Source: Gammaproteobacteria bacterium (lineage in GTDB: Bacteria > Pseudomonadota > Gammaproteobacteria > Eutrophobiales > Eutrophobiaceae). Taken from it: a stretch of 8,296 nucleotides of DNA. The stretch covers positions 1 through 8,296 of the forward strand of contig QNEM01000081.1 in the NCBI GenBank assembly GCA_003645215.1, read 5' to 3'. Positions within the stretch are counted from its first letter, which is position 1; each line of letters starts with the position of its first letter. Of the stretch, positions 1-6,791 are shown piece by piece. The notes under the pieces were generated by a model that was not told where the DNA came from, did no database searches, and worked only from the letters and a program-made list of their open reading frames with translations. The position numbers were made by a program, and so were the translations under genes.

Positions 1-1
1 A

Positions 2-364
2 AAGCCGGCAAGCGAATGCCCTCATCCCGATTACCCAAAACCCGATAATGTACTTACATTTGATAAGCTGTCATCGGTATTTTTATCAAGTACCAATCAC
101 GAAGAAGACCAGCCTTGCCACTTACACCTGAACGATCCGACGATTCCGATCAGGAAAAATTTACCTGTTTATGACGAACCGGCTCAGCGCTATTGTCCGG
201 CAGGTGTTTATGAAGTAATCAAGGATGAAAAAGGGCAAGATAAATTCCAGATCAATAGCCAGAACTGTGTACATTGTAAAACATGTGACATCAAGGATCC
301 TGCCCAGAATATTACCTGGCTTACTCCTGAAGGAGGCGGTGGGCCGAATTACGGAAATATGTAG
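2..364 (+). CDS. Electron transfer flavoprotein-ubiquinone oxidoreductase, C-terminal part (5' end outside window)
   Basis: This is the last 120 residues of ETF-QO, the membrane-associated FAD and 4Fe-4S enzyme that takes electrons from reduced ETF, which is loaded by acyl-CoA dehydrogenases, and reduces ubiquinone. The open frame begins at the window edge, so the N-terminal FAD domain is missing only because of the cut. The cluster-binding region is complete: RYCPAGVYEV holds Cys65 of the fragment, and NCVHCKTCDIKDP holds Cys89, Cys92 and Cys95, giving the four ligands in family spacing. The protein ends with the typical tail PEGGGGPNYGNM. It is not a whole-protein ferredoxin, because the segments before the cysteines (SSTNHEEDQPCHL, LPVYDEPAQRYCPAG) match ETF-QO. 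A hydroxyacyl-CoA dehydrogenase gene follows 77 bases downstream on the same strand, which fits a shared beta-oxidation role. The assignment is very secure. Confidence 0.95.
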   Translation, partial: KPASECPHPDYPKPDNVLTFDKLSSVFLSSTNHEEDQPCHLHLNDPTIPIRKNLPVYDEPAQRYCPAGVYEVIKDEKGQDKFQINSQNCVHCKTCDIKDPAQNITWLTPEGGGGPNYGNM

Positions 365-441
365 AACAAGGTTCATCTGCATATTAAATTTAAAAACATT
401 ACTAATAAAATCTAACGAATACTTAAAAGACAGGACAAATC

Positions 442-1290
442 ATGAAACAAATAGGTGTAGTAGGAGCAGGACAAATGGGCAATGGTATTGCCCAGGTTGC
501 CGCACAAAAAGGTTACCAGGTTATATTGTCAGACATTCATGAAGATGCTCTGAATTCAGCATTAAGCACCATTAGCAAAAATTGTGACCGCCTCATAAAA
601 AAAGAAAAGATGGATGCAGCCGGGAAGGCAGCACTTCTGGAGAATATTAAAACCACGACCCAATTAACCGATCTGGATCAATGTGATTGTGTCATTGAAG
701 CAGCCACAGAGAATGTAGATCTAAAACTCAATATCCTCAAACAACTAGATGAGATTTGTAAAACCGAAGCCTTGCTTTGCTCGAACACATCATCAATTTC
801 TATCACAAAAATGGCTGCAGTAACAAAGCGCCCAGCTCAAGTCTGCGGTATGCATTTCATGAACCCCGTACCCGTGATGAAACTGGTGGAAGGTATTCGT
901 GGCCTTCAAACTTCTGATGATACTTTCAATAAAGTAAGGGCATTCACAGAAAAACTGGATAAAGTTTTTGTTGAAGCAAATGACCGCCCCGGATTTGTGG
1001 TAAACCGTATATTAATGCCTATGATTAATGAGGCCGTTTTTACCCTTAGCGAAGGCATTGCCAACGAAGAAGATATAGATCAGGCCATGATGCTGGGAAC
1101 CAACCAACCGATGGGGCCTTTAGCCCTGGCCGATCTGATTGGTCTGGATACATGTCTTGCAATCATGCATGTTTTGCACGAGGGATTGGGGGAAAGCAAA
1201 TATCGTCCCTGCCCTTTGTTAGTTAAATACGTAGAGGCGGGCTGGTTAGGCCGAAAATCAGGCCGGGGTTTTTATAGTTACGATGACTAA
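442..1290 (+). CDS. 3-hydroxyacyl-CoA (3-hydroxybutyryl-CoA) dehydrogenase, short single-function form
   Basis: NAD-dependent oxidation of (S)-3-hydroxyacyl-CoA to 3-ketoacyl-CoA in the cytoplasm. The 282 residues match the Hbd/PaaH/FadB2 group, not the large FadB fusion. The N-terminal Rossmann domain (about 1-185) opens with VGAGQMG, the GxGxxG loop at 8-13, and Asp31 at the end of the second strand favours NAD over NADP. The active site is intact: Ser117 in CSNTSS, His138 in GMHFMNPVPVMKLVE, Glu150 in the same segment, and Asn188 in RPGFVVNR. The C-terminal helical dimerisation domain (about 190-282) includes GPLALADLIGLD and ends GRKSGRGFYSYDD. The ATG has AGGA at 432-435, six bases upstream. 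The gene lies between ETF-QO and an enoyl-CoA hydratase, so it very likely performs the step after hydration. Chain length cannot be fixed; the small form usually prefers short acyl chains, and phenylacetate-type substrates remain possible. Confidence 0.95.
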   Translation: MKQIGVVGAGQMGNGIAQVAAQKGYQVILSDIHEDALNSALSTISKNCDRLIKKEKMDAAGKAALLENIKTTTQLTDLDQCDCVIEAATENVDLKLNILKQLDEICKTEALLCSNTSSISITKMAAVTKRPAQVCGMHFMNPVPVMKLVEGIRGLQTSDDTFNKVRAFTEKLDKVFVEANDRPGFVVNRILMPMINEAVFTLSEGIANEEDIDQAMMLGTNQPMGPLALADLIGLDTCLAIMHVLHEGLGESKYRPCPLLVKYVEAGWLGRKSGRGFYSYDD

Positions 1291-1332
1291 AGATATGATC
1301 AATTTTTATGAGATACCCTCAAAGGAACGCAG

Positions 1333-2118
1333 ATGACATTTAACACCTTGAATTTTGAGACCTGTGCTGATGGCGTAGGCTTGTTACAGATTAACCGCCC
1401 AAAAGCCCTGAATGCCTTGAATGAAGAACTTTTCAGTGAGTTCAAGAGCTTCTTAAACATGATTTCTGAAGATAATAATATACGCTGCCTGATTATTACT
1501 GGTGCAGGAGATAAGTCTTTCGTTGCCGGGGCAGACATAAAAGAAATGCAAAACATGTCTCCTCAACAAGCCAGGACATTATCGAACCGCGGACAGGAAG
1601 TTTTTAACGCGATAGAACAACTAGCTGTCCCCGTCATCGCATGCGTCAATGGTTTTGCCCTGGGTGGAGGCATGGAACTGGTTCTGGCCTGCGATTTCGT
1701 TGTTTCCAGTAATAAAGCCAAATATGGATTGCCTGAAGTCAGTCTGGGACTGATCCCGGGCTATGGCGGAACACAACGGTTAGCACGCAGCATTGGTGTC
1801 CATAGAGCAAAGATGATGACATTTACAGGCAATATTTATTCTGCCCAGGAACTCTATGAATGGGGCTTGATCTCGAAACTGGTCTCACCCGAAGAATTGC
1901 TGGAAGAAACTCAGAACATCGCATCTGTCATTGCCCAACGAGCACCTGTTGCTGTCGCAAAAGCAAAGGCATCTATCAATGCCATGCGTGATCTCTCTAT
2001 TACAGACGGTCTGGAAATGGAACAGGACTGTTTTTCTTCACTCTTCTCAACGCAAGACTATATGACCGGTGTCAATGCCTTCATCGAAAAGAAGAAACCA
2101 GTATTTTCAGGTAATTAG
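1333..2118 (+). CDS. Enoyl-CoA hydratase, canonical crotonase (both catalytic Glu present)
   Basis: Adds water across trans-2-enoyl-CoA to give (S)-3-hydroxyacyl-CoA, the substrate of the dehydrogenase encoded just upstream. The 261 residues are a full-length single-domain crotonase. The CoA-binding entry INRPKALNALN (20-30), the oxyanion segment SFVAGADIKEM (62-72) and the second oxyanion loop NGFALGGGMELVLACD (106-121) are all standard. The two hydratase glutamates are Glu115 (in GGGMEL) and Glu135 (in GLPEVSLGLIPGYGGTQRL). It ends with the usual AFIEKKKPVFSGN tail. The start ATG has AGGA at 1323-1326 with a six-base spacer, and only 42 bases separate it from the dehydrogenase stop, so the two are almost certainly co-transcribed. 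With both glutamates present it is the one crotonase of the three here expected to be an ordinary hydratase. Substrate range is not visible. Confidence 0.93.
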   Translation: MTFNTLNFETCADGVGLLQINRPKALNALNEELFSEFKSFLNMISEDNNIRCLIITGAGDKSFVAGADIKEMQNMSPQQARTLSNRGQEVFNAIEQLAVPVIACVNGFALGGGMELVLACDFVVSSNKAKYGLPEVSLGLIPGYGGTQRLARSIGVHRAKMMTFTGNIYSAQELYEWGLISKLVSPEELLEETQNIASVIAQRAPVAVAKAKASINAMRDLSITDGLEMEQDCFSSLFSTQDYMTGVNAFIEKKKPVFSGN

Positions 2119-2155
2119 TATTCTGATTTGCTCTTCAATCGCGGAGTTACAAAAT

Positions 2156-2173
2156 TGATGTAAACATACATCA
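2156..2173 (-). terminator. Candidate intrinsic terminator of the minus-strand operon (7-bp stem)
   Basis: TGATGTA at 2156-2162 and TACATCA at 2167-2173 pair perfectly around a four-base loop. Read on the minus strand, the stem is followed by ATTTTG, a short and imperfect U-run. It lies about 80 bases past the stop of the MaoC-type hydratase gene. The stem has few GC pairs, so it may be weak. The plus-strand reading is not followed by a T-run. Confidence 0.35.
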
Positions 2174-2174
2174 T

Positions 2175-2208
2175 TACCAGCACAACGACACGCTTGTGAA
2201 ACCTGGTA
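2175..2208. repeat. Bulged inverted repeat in the convergent junction
   Basis: TACCAG (2175-2180) pairs with CTGGTA (2203-2208), and the adjoining CACAA (2181-2185) pairs with TTGTG (2194-2198). The result is an 11-bp stem with a four-base one-sided bulge (2199-2202) and an eight-base loop. It sits between two converging genes, beside the smaller hairpin at 2156-2173. It may help stop transcription from either side or protect 3' ends. It has no T-run on the plus strand. Confidence 0.4.
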
Positions 2209-2252
2209 TGAGACGCATGACCAAAATGTAAGTTATAAATGAACTTGCATTT

Positions 2253-2666
2253 TCAGGGTTTCATCATAGTGCAATCACCGGTATTAACTTCCTTACCAGC
2301 AACAGTACAAACAGTGTGTAGCTTAATAATCCTTTTTTCTTTTATTATTTCTGTAATGGTCACCGTTGCTGTAATAGTGTCCCCGATCCGGACTGGTGCT
2401 TTAAATTTTATGTTCTTTTCCATAATGATAGAACCAGGCCCAGGAAGTTTCATCGCCAGAACAGCACTGATAATTCCTGCAGAAATAACACCATGTGCTA
2501 TACGCCCTTTGAACATGGTTTTTTTTGCATACTCTTCATCTACATGAATAGGGTTAAAATCACCTGTGACGGCAGCAAATAATACCAGGTCAGTCTCTGT
2601 AACCGTTTTACTGATGGAATCGGTCTGTCCTACTTCATATTCATCAAAATTATCACTGTCTGACAT
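2253..2666 (-). CDS. MaoC/PhaJ-type hot-dog enoyl-CoA hydratase
   Basis: A 137-residue single hot-dog-fold protein of the MaoC dehydratase family, close in pattern to PhaJ, which hydrates trans-2-enoyl-CoA to (R)-3-hydroxyacyl-CoA. The hydratase 2 signature is clear: AVTGDFNPIHVDEEYA (32-47), with catalytic Asp36 and His41 and the conserved Asn38 and Ala47. It is followed by the conserved FKGRIAHGVISAGIISA and LPGPGSI stretches and the C-terminal strands FKAPVRIGD and TITATVTITEII. The length equals that of PhaJ, so it is complete and not one half of a double hot-dog protein. AAGGAG at 2675-2680 lies eight bases before the ATG. It is the last gene of the minus-strand run, 24 bases after DUF2889. 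R-specificity is a family inference; some MaoC relatives act on branched or dicarboxylic acyl-CoAs instead. Confidence 0.88.
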   Translation of the reverse strand: MSDSDNFDEYEVGQTDSISKTVTETDLVLFAAVTGDFNPIHVDEEYAKKTMFKGRIAHGVISAGIISAVLAMKLPGPGSIIMEKNIKFKAPVRIGDTITATVTITEIIKEKRIIKLHTVCTVAGKEVNTGDCTMMKP

Positions 2667-2690
2667 ATTGTATTCTCCTTATTTTTAAAT

Positions 2691-3242
2691 TTATTTATCG
2701 CCGTCGTAGTGCTCGGTCCATTGTCTTTTTACCACCAGACTATCACTGGCATAGGTATGGCAACTGCCAAGTAGCAGAGGTTTTTTACCTGGAATAGCTG
2801 ATGTCATTTCCTGAGATATTAATGGATAGATGGTTTGAAAAGCGGTGGTAGCGAGTGGATTCAAGAGCTCTACCAAATGTGTGCACCCTTGAGTGCCTCC
2901 GAGCAGTTTATTAACCAAAATACGCCATCCTGGTTTGATTTGAATACCTTTTAGCTGGGTGAAATTACGGGTAATGTTCGGACACATATTAAAGGGTGAT
3001 GACACTGTAACGGCTTCGGCTTCGTGAATGAGCATGTCATTATCAACTGTAATCCGTAGCCACATGTCATGGATAGGTTCCCCTGCGGCTATCCCGCCCC
3101 TGTCATGGTTAGGAAAATCGTAGGATTTTATATCAATGAGATGGCCTTCTATATCCCAGAGATCATCATTCCTTTTATATCCTTTACATTCAATGGTTCG
3201 CTCGTGAATCAATTCACGTTGAACAGTGGGGCTTAATGACAT
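2691..3242 (-). CDS. DUF2889 family protein, function unknown
   Basis: I recognise this 183-residue protein as DUF2889, which has no established activity. The family hallmarks run along its length: ECKGYKRNDDLWDIEGHLID (18-37), GGIAAGEPIHDMWLRITVD (49-67), IHEAEA (72-77), GIQIKPGW (99-106) and LLGGTQGCTHLVELL (113-127), ending in a CHTYASDSLVV segment (161-171). Likely ligand or catalytic residues, judged only by chemistry and clustering, are His34, Asp37, His58, Asp59, Cys120, His122, Glu125, Cys161 and His162. There is no signal peptide or membrane segment, so it should be cytoplasmic. GAGG at 3251-3254 lies eight bases before the ATG. It sits between an acyl-CoA ligase and a MaoC-type hydratase, which suggests a role on the same acyl-CoA or acid substrate, as an enzyme or accessory protein. 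That role is inference from position alone. Confidence 0.85.
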   Translation of the reverse strand: MSLSPTVQRELIHERTIECKGYKRNDDLWDIEGHLIDIKSYDFPNHDRGGIAAGEPIHDMWLRITVDNDMLIHEAEAVTVSSPFNMCPNITRNFTQLKGIQIKPGWRILVNKLLGGTQGCTHLVELLNPLATTAFQTIYPLISQEMTSAIPGKKPLLLGSCHTYASDSLVVKRQWTEHYDGDK

Positions 3243-3341
3243 CAGAAAAACCTCGGATTGGTTTAATGTTTCTTATAATGATTGTGTGTAATGCAATATA
3301 GATGGGCTGTGGCCCTGGTTTATTGGCTTATTGGCTCGTGC

Positions 3342-3358
3342 ACAAATTTATGATTTGT
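3342..3358. repeat. Small AT-rich inverted repeat just after the ligase stop
   Basis: ACAAAT (3342-3347) and ATTTGT (3353-3358) form a six-base stem with a five-base loop, beginning two bases past the ligase stop on the minus strand. It has no following T-run in that direction, so it is unlikely to be a strong terminator. It may only mark the 3' end of the ligase cistron before the 118-base gap to DUF2889. Confidence 0.25.
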
Positions 3359-3360
3359 TA

Positions 3361-4989
3361 TCAAAGTTGATTAGCCTGGTCCCTTAATTTGAATTTCTGA
3401 ATCTTGCCGGTAGAGGTCTTTGGCAATGGCCCAAATACGATAGTCCTTGGTGCTTTGAAATGTGCCATGTTATTACGACAAAATTCTATAAGTTCTTCAC
3501 TGCTCAATTCTTCCCCATCTTTCAATGTAACAAAAGCACAGGGTGTCTCTCCCCATTTCTCATTCAGTCGAGCGACCACGGCGGCTTCCATAACCTGGGG
3601 ATGGCGATATAAAGTAGCTTCTACCTCGATACTGGAGATATTCTCGCCCCCTGAAATAATAACATCCTTGGAACGATCCTTGATCTGGATATAACCATCC
3701 TCATGCCATACAGCCAGATCTCCACTATGAAACCAACCGCCCTTAAATGCTTTCTCTGTAGTGTCAGGATTTTTCAGGTAACCTTTCATAACAATATTTC
3801 CGCGAAAAAATATCTCACCCATGGTCTCACCATCTTTTTCGACGGGTTCCAGTGTATCTGGATCGGCAACCATTATGCTTTCTTGCAGGGGATAACAAAC
3901 ACCTTGCCTGGACTTGAGCTCAGACTGTTCGGTAATTGACAGATCATTCCACTTCTCATGCCAGGCGCATACTGCTGCAGGTCCGTAGGTTTCCGTCAAA
4001 CCATAAACATGTATCACTTCAAAACCCATTTGTTGTATGGCTTCCAATATGGCAGCTGGGGGTGCAGCACCTGCTGTCATGATATTCACTTTATGCTCTA
4101 TGCCCTGTTTTAAATCATCAGCAGCATTTGCCATAAGATTCAATACAATTGGAGCGCCACACAAATAGTTGACCTTCTCTTTCTTGATCAATTCGTATAT
4201 CGCATCTTCCCGGACATCACGCAGGCATACACTGGTGCCAATCATTGCAGCGATTGTCCAGGGGAAACACCAACCGTTAGCGTGAAACATTGGTAAGGTC
4301 CATAAATATACGGGATGAGCCGGCATAGTCCAGGCCATCATATTTGAAACAGCGTTCAGATAGGCACCACGATGATGAGAAACTACGCCCTTGGGATCGC
4401 CAGTTGTTCCAGACGTGTAATTCAGACTGATGGCATTCCACTCGTCTTCAGGCAGGGTCCAGTTAAAATCCGGGCTTCCTTCCTTGAGAAAATCCTCATA
4501 TTCAATTTCACCAAGAAACTCACCACCTTCATACAAGGGATCATCAACATCAATCACCAGCGGTTTGTCTGATAGTTGTGCTAACGCCTCCTTAACGACT
4601 TTTGAATATTCCCGATCGATTAAAAATACCTTTGCTTCGCTATGTTGCAGCATAAAAGCAATTGCATCAGAATCGAGCCTGAAATTAAGTGCGTTAAGCA
4701 CTGCGCCAGTCATAGAGATACCAAAATGAGCTTCATACATAGCAGGAATATTGGGCAACATGACAGCAACTGTGTCACCCTGGACAATGCCTCTCTGCCT
4801 CAATGCAGATGCCAATTGACGACAACGGTTGTATGTCTCAGACCATTTATAGTGTCTATCGCCATAGACAACCGACACCCTGTCCGGATAAATAAACGCA
4901 GCCCTTTTCAAAAATGTTAAAGGTGATAACGGAGTATAATTAGCCTTATTTTTACCCAATCCAAGTTCGTAAATATGGTCTGCATTCAT
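3361..4989 (-). CDS. AMP-forming acyl-CoA ligase (medium-chain / DmdB-like group)
   Basis: Activates a carboxylic acid in two steps, through acyl-AMP, to its CoA thioester; probably the entry enzyme for this cluster. The 542 residues cover the whole ANL fold. Visible motifs are the phosphate loop YTSGTTGDPKG (191-201), LPMFHANGW (232-240), YGLTETYG (329-336), GWFHSGD (418-424, Asp424 for the AMP ribose), the hinge DRSKD (438-442), ISGGENIS (445-452) and PKTSTGKIQK, with the adenylation lysine at Lys529. The N-terminus LGLGKNKANYTPLSPLTFL resembles the proteobacterial group that includes medium-chain acyl-CoA and methylmercaptopropionate ligases. The start was set at 4989 because AAAGGTG lies nine bases upstream and the family N-terminus begins there. 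A longer in-frame extension would run back into the preceding crotonase and resembles nothing. It lies 22 bases after that crotonase, so translation is probably linked. Substrate unknown. Confidence 0.93.
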   Translation of the reverse strand: MNADHIYELGLGKNKANYTPLSPLTFLKRAAFIYPDRVSVVYGDRHYKWSETYNRCRQLASALRQRGIVQGDTVAVMLPNIPAMYEAHFGISMTGAVLNALNFRLDSDAIAFMLQHSEAKVFLIDREYSKVVKEALAQLSDKPLVIDVDDPLYEGGEFLGEIEYEDFLKEGSPDFNWTLPEDEWNAISLNYTSGTTGDPKGVVSHHRGAYLNAVSNMMAWTMPAHPVYLWTLPMFHANGWCFPWTIAAMIGTSVCLRDVREDAIYELIKKEKVNYLCGAPIVLNLMANAADDLKQGIEHKVNIMTAGAAPPAAILEAIQQMGFEVIHVYGLTETYGPAAVCAWHEKWNDLSITEQSELKSRQGVCYPLQESIMVADPDTLEPVEKDGETMGEIFFRGNIVMKGYLKNPDTTEKAFKGGWFHSGDLAVWHEDGYIQIKDRSKDVIISGGENISSIEVEATLYRHPQVMEAAVVARLNEKWGETPCAFVTLKDGEELSSEELIEFCRNNMAHFKAPRTIVFGPLPKTSTGKIQKFKLRDQANQL

Positions 4990-4998
4990 TTTCTGATT

Positions 4999-5005
4999 CA
5001 CCTTT
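4999..5005 (-). promoter_or_regulatory. Ribosome binding site that fixes the ligase start
   Basis: AAAGGTG on the minus strand, nine bases before the ATG at 4989. It lies in the 22-base gap between the ECHDC3-like stop and the ligase, and it supports the short start over an ATG at 5127 inside the upstream gene. Confidence 0.6.
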
Positions 5006-5011
5006 GTTTTT

Positions 5012-5815
5012 TTATCTACCCTTCCACTCAGGTTGCCGTTTTTCAACGAAGGCATCAATCCCTTCTCGAGCATCCTCGCTGTCCATATTACAGGCCATAG
5101 TCTCACTTGCGATACCGTACGCCGCACTCAAGTCCAGATTCAACTGTTGATAGAAAAACTTTTTTCCCATCTCTATTGCCAATGGTGATTTCCCGGTAAT
5201 TTTTCTGGCAAGCTCAAGTGTCGCTGATTCCAGTTGATCAACAGGGACAATTTCATTTATTAATCCATATTGCCGGGCGGTTATTGCATCGATAAATTCA
5301 CCTGTCAACAACATGTGCATGGCCTGTTTTCGATGCATATTTCTACTTAGTGGTACCGCGGGTGTAGAACAGAACAAGCCAACATTGATCCCGGATACGG
5401 CAAAACGGGCATTATCTGCTGCCACGGCCAGGTCACATGTCGCAACCAGTTGGCAACCTGCCGCCGTGGCGATACCACTAACCTGGGCAATAACAGGTTG
5501 TGGTAGTTGATTAATGGTTTGCATCATTTGGCCGCATTGAGTAAATAATGATTGATGAAATTCCCGATCCTCACTGGATCGCATTTCTTTCAAATCGTGG
5601 CCAGCACAAAAAGCCTTGCCATTGGCAGCAATGATGACTACCCGTATCGTTTTATTTTCTGCAATCTCATCCAGTGCATTTTGTAGCGCTGTCAAAAACT
5701 CAACAGATAATGCATTGTATTGTGCTGGCCGATTCAGTGTTATTTTGCAAATACCTGCATCAACATCAACCAGTAACATTTCATCATTGGAAACACCATT
5801 TGCATTCACTGACAT
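5012..5815 (-). CDS. ECHDC3-type crotonase lacking both canonical hydratase glutamates
   Basis: A 267-residue crotonase-fold protein whose pattern matches the ECHDC3 group, known in animals as a mitochondrial protein of poorly defined activity and common in proteobacteria. Diagnostic segments are KAFCAGHDLKEM (67-78), SGIATAAGCQLVATCD (113-128) and SGINVGLFCSTPAVPLSR (141-158). Aligned with the canonical hydratase in this window, catalytic Glu115 becomes Gln122 and catalytic Glu135 becomes Gly142, so ordinary enoyl-CoA hydration is unlikely. CoA binding and oxyanion loops remain, so it may be another kind of acyl-CoA enzyme (isomerase, thioesterase or lyase-like) or a binding protein. GGAG at 5822-5825 lies six bases before the ATG. 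It is followed closely by the ligase and preceded by a 136-base gap. Automatic annotation would probably call it enoyl-CoA hydratase; I would not trust that activity. Confidence 0.88.
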   Translation of the reverse strand: MSVNANGVSNDEMLLVDVDAGICKITLNRPAQYNALSVEFLTALQNALDEIAENKTIRVVIIAANGKAFCAGHDLKEMRSSEDREFHQSLFTQCGQMMQTINQLPQPVIAQVSGIATAAGCQLVATCDLAVAADNARFAVSGINVGLFCSTPAVPLSRNMHRKQAMHMLLTGEFIDAITARQYGLINEIVPVDQLESATLELARKITGKSPLAIEMGKKFFYQQLNLDLSAAYGIASETMACNMDSEDAREGIDAFVEKRQPEWKGR

Positions 5816-5951
5816 TCTAATCTCCAGAAAAACATTATCTATAAAAGAAACACCATGACTGATACTGCAATAAATCTCTCAATTCATCATTCAGAACATG
5901 CTGGCATTACCAGGACAATCACTACGTAACTGTCTATATCATTGTGCTTTA

Positions 5952-6719
5952 TTAGAATCGGGAAAAATCCGGTTTTCTCTTTTCCATAAATGCCGTTAAT
6001 GCCTCTTTTGCCTCTTCACCATTCAGCATCGGAATAAAGCTCGATAATTCACGTTGACTCGCTTCTACAACCTGATTGCGCATTGCGATTCGCAACAACG
6101 CTTTACTCGTCTGTGTTGCACCCGGTGGTTGCTCAGAAATTCGCCTTGCTGATTTCATCGCTATTGTTTCCAGCTCATCCGCTGCAACAACTTTGTTAAC
6201 GATGCCAAAACTTTCAGCTTGCTCCGCACTAAACCTGTCGCCTAACAATAATAATTCCGATATTTTTTGATGCCCCATCAAGGCAGACAAAATATAAGTA
6301 GATCCTGCTTCAGGACACAAACCAATATTTACGAAGGGCAACTGAAATTGGGCTGCGTCACTTGCGTAAACCAGGTCACAATGTAACAGCATCGTCGTTC
6401 CAATACCGACAGCTATCCCATTGACAGCGGCAACTATTGGTTTTTGTGCGTTGATTATTACATTTATAAACTGAAGTACCGGACTGGATTCACCTGTTGG
6501 CGGATTTTTCAGGAAATCGTTAATGTCATTGCCACTACAAAATGCATCATCAACGCCGGTCAGATAAGACACTCTTGTATTGTTATCCTCATCAGCATCA
6601 CGCAGTGCTTGTGCCAATGCCGAATACATGGCCAAATCCAGAGCATTCTTTTTCTTCGGTCGATTGATACGTATTATTTTAATACGACCTTCATTTTCTA
6701 TATTTATATACTCGCTCAC
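5952..6719 (-). CDS. Crotonase, probable delta3,delta2-enoyl-CoA isomerase; GTG start
   Basis: A crotonase-fold protein of 255 residues. Numbering here counts the upstream TTG codon as 1. It has the CoA loop INRPKKKNALDL (19-30), CSGNDINDF (62-70), NGIAVGIGTTMLLHCD (101-116) and LPFVNIGLCPEAGSTY (128-143). The two hydratase glutamates are replaced by Thr110 and Phe130, while Glu138 in the PEAGS segment sits where delta3,delta2-enoyl-CoA isomerases (ECI2-like) place their single catalytic glutamate. It should therefore move a cis- or trans-3 double bond to trans-2, a step needed for unsaturated chains. There is no ATG near the N-terminus. GTG at 6719 is chosen because AGGA at 6727-6730 is seven bases away; TTG at 6722 would be only four bases away. 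Its neighbour upstream is a dienoyl-CoA reductase-like SDR, the usual partner for this reaction. Activity is inferred from residues. Confidence 0.85.
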   Translation of the reverse strand: MSEYINIENEGRIKIIRINRPKKKNALDLAMYSALAQALRDADEDNNTRVSYLTGVDDAFCSGNDINDFLKNPPTGESSPVLQFINVIINAQKPIVAAVNGIAVGIGTTMLLHCDLVYASDAAQFQLPFVNIGLCPEAGSTYILSALMGHQKISELLLLGDRFSAEQAESFGIVNKVVAADELETIAMKSARRISEQPPGATQTSKALLRIAMRNQVVEASQRELSSFIPMLNGEEAKEALTAFMEKRKPDFSRF

Positions 6720-6726
6720 CAATATT

Positions 6727-6730
6727 TCCT
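6727..6730 (-). promoter_or_regulatory. Ribosome binding site that decides a GTG start
   Basis: AGGA on the minus strand stands seven bases before GTG (6719) and only four before TTG (6722). The spacing favours GTG as the initiator of the isomerase-like crotonase. Confidence 0.55.
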
Positions 6731-6791
6731 GCAGTTTATTATTTCTTCATGTATGAACAATCAAGAGACAGATGTTCTTTAATATAAAATT

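Noticed and set aside
161..382. 73-residue minus-strand open frame
   Set aside because: It is antisense to the ETF-QO C-terminus, whose cysteine motifs prove the plus-strand frame is the coding one.
225..542. 105-residue plus-strand open frame
   Set aside because: It overlaps the ETF-QO end and the start of the hydroxyacyl-CoA dehydrogenase in another frame, and its sequence resembles no protein family.
2239..2547. 102-residue plus-strand open frame rich in hydrophobic residues
   Set aside because: It is the complement of the MaoC-type gene. The apparent membrane character comes from reading hot-dog strands backwards.
3272..3296. Minus-strand promoter before DUF2889 (TTGCAT with TATAAG)
   Set aside because: The spacer is only 13 bases, too short for a normal sigma-70 promoter. 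The TATAAT on the plus strand at 3274-3279 has no -35 partner and faces no gene on that strand.
4990..5127. N-terminal extension of the acyl-CoA ligase to an ATG at 5127
   Set aside because: It lies largely inside the end of the upstream crotonase, has no family similarity, and a good ribosome binding site precedes the ATG at 4989.
5816..5951. Possible regulatory element or small gene in the 136-base gap
   Set aside because: Only a four-base CTGG/CCAG pairing and an isolated TATAGATAAT were seen; no coding frame, hairpin or promoter convincing enough to report.
6735..6765. Minus-strand promoter-like pair TTGATT and AATAAT before the isomerase-like gene
   Set aside because: The spacer is about 15 bases, and the implied start of RNA would fall almost on the ribosome binding site. 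Not strong enough to list.
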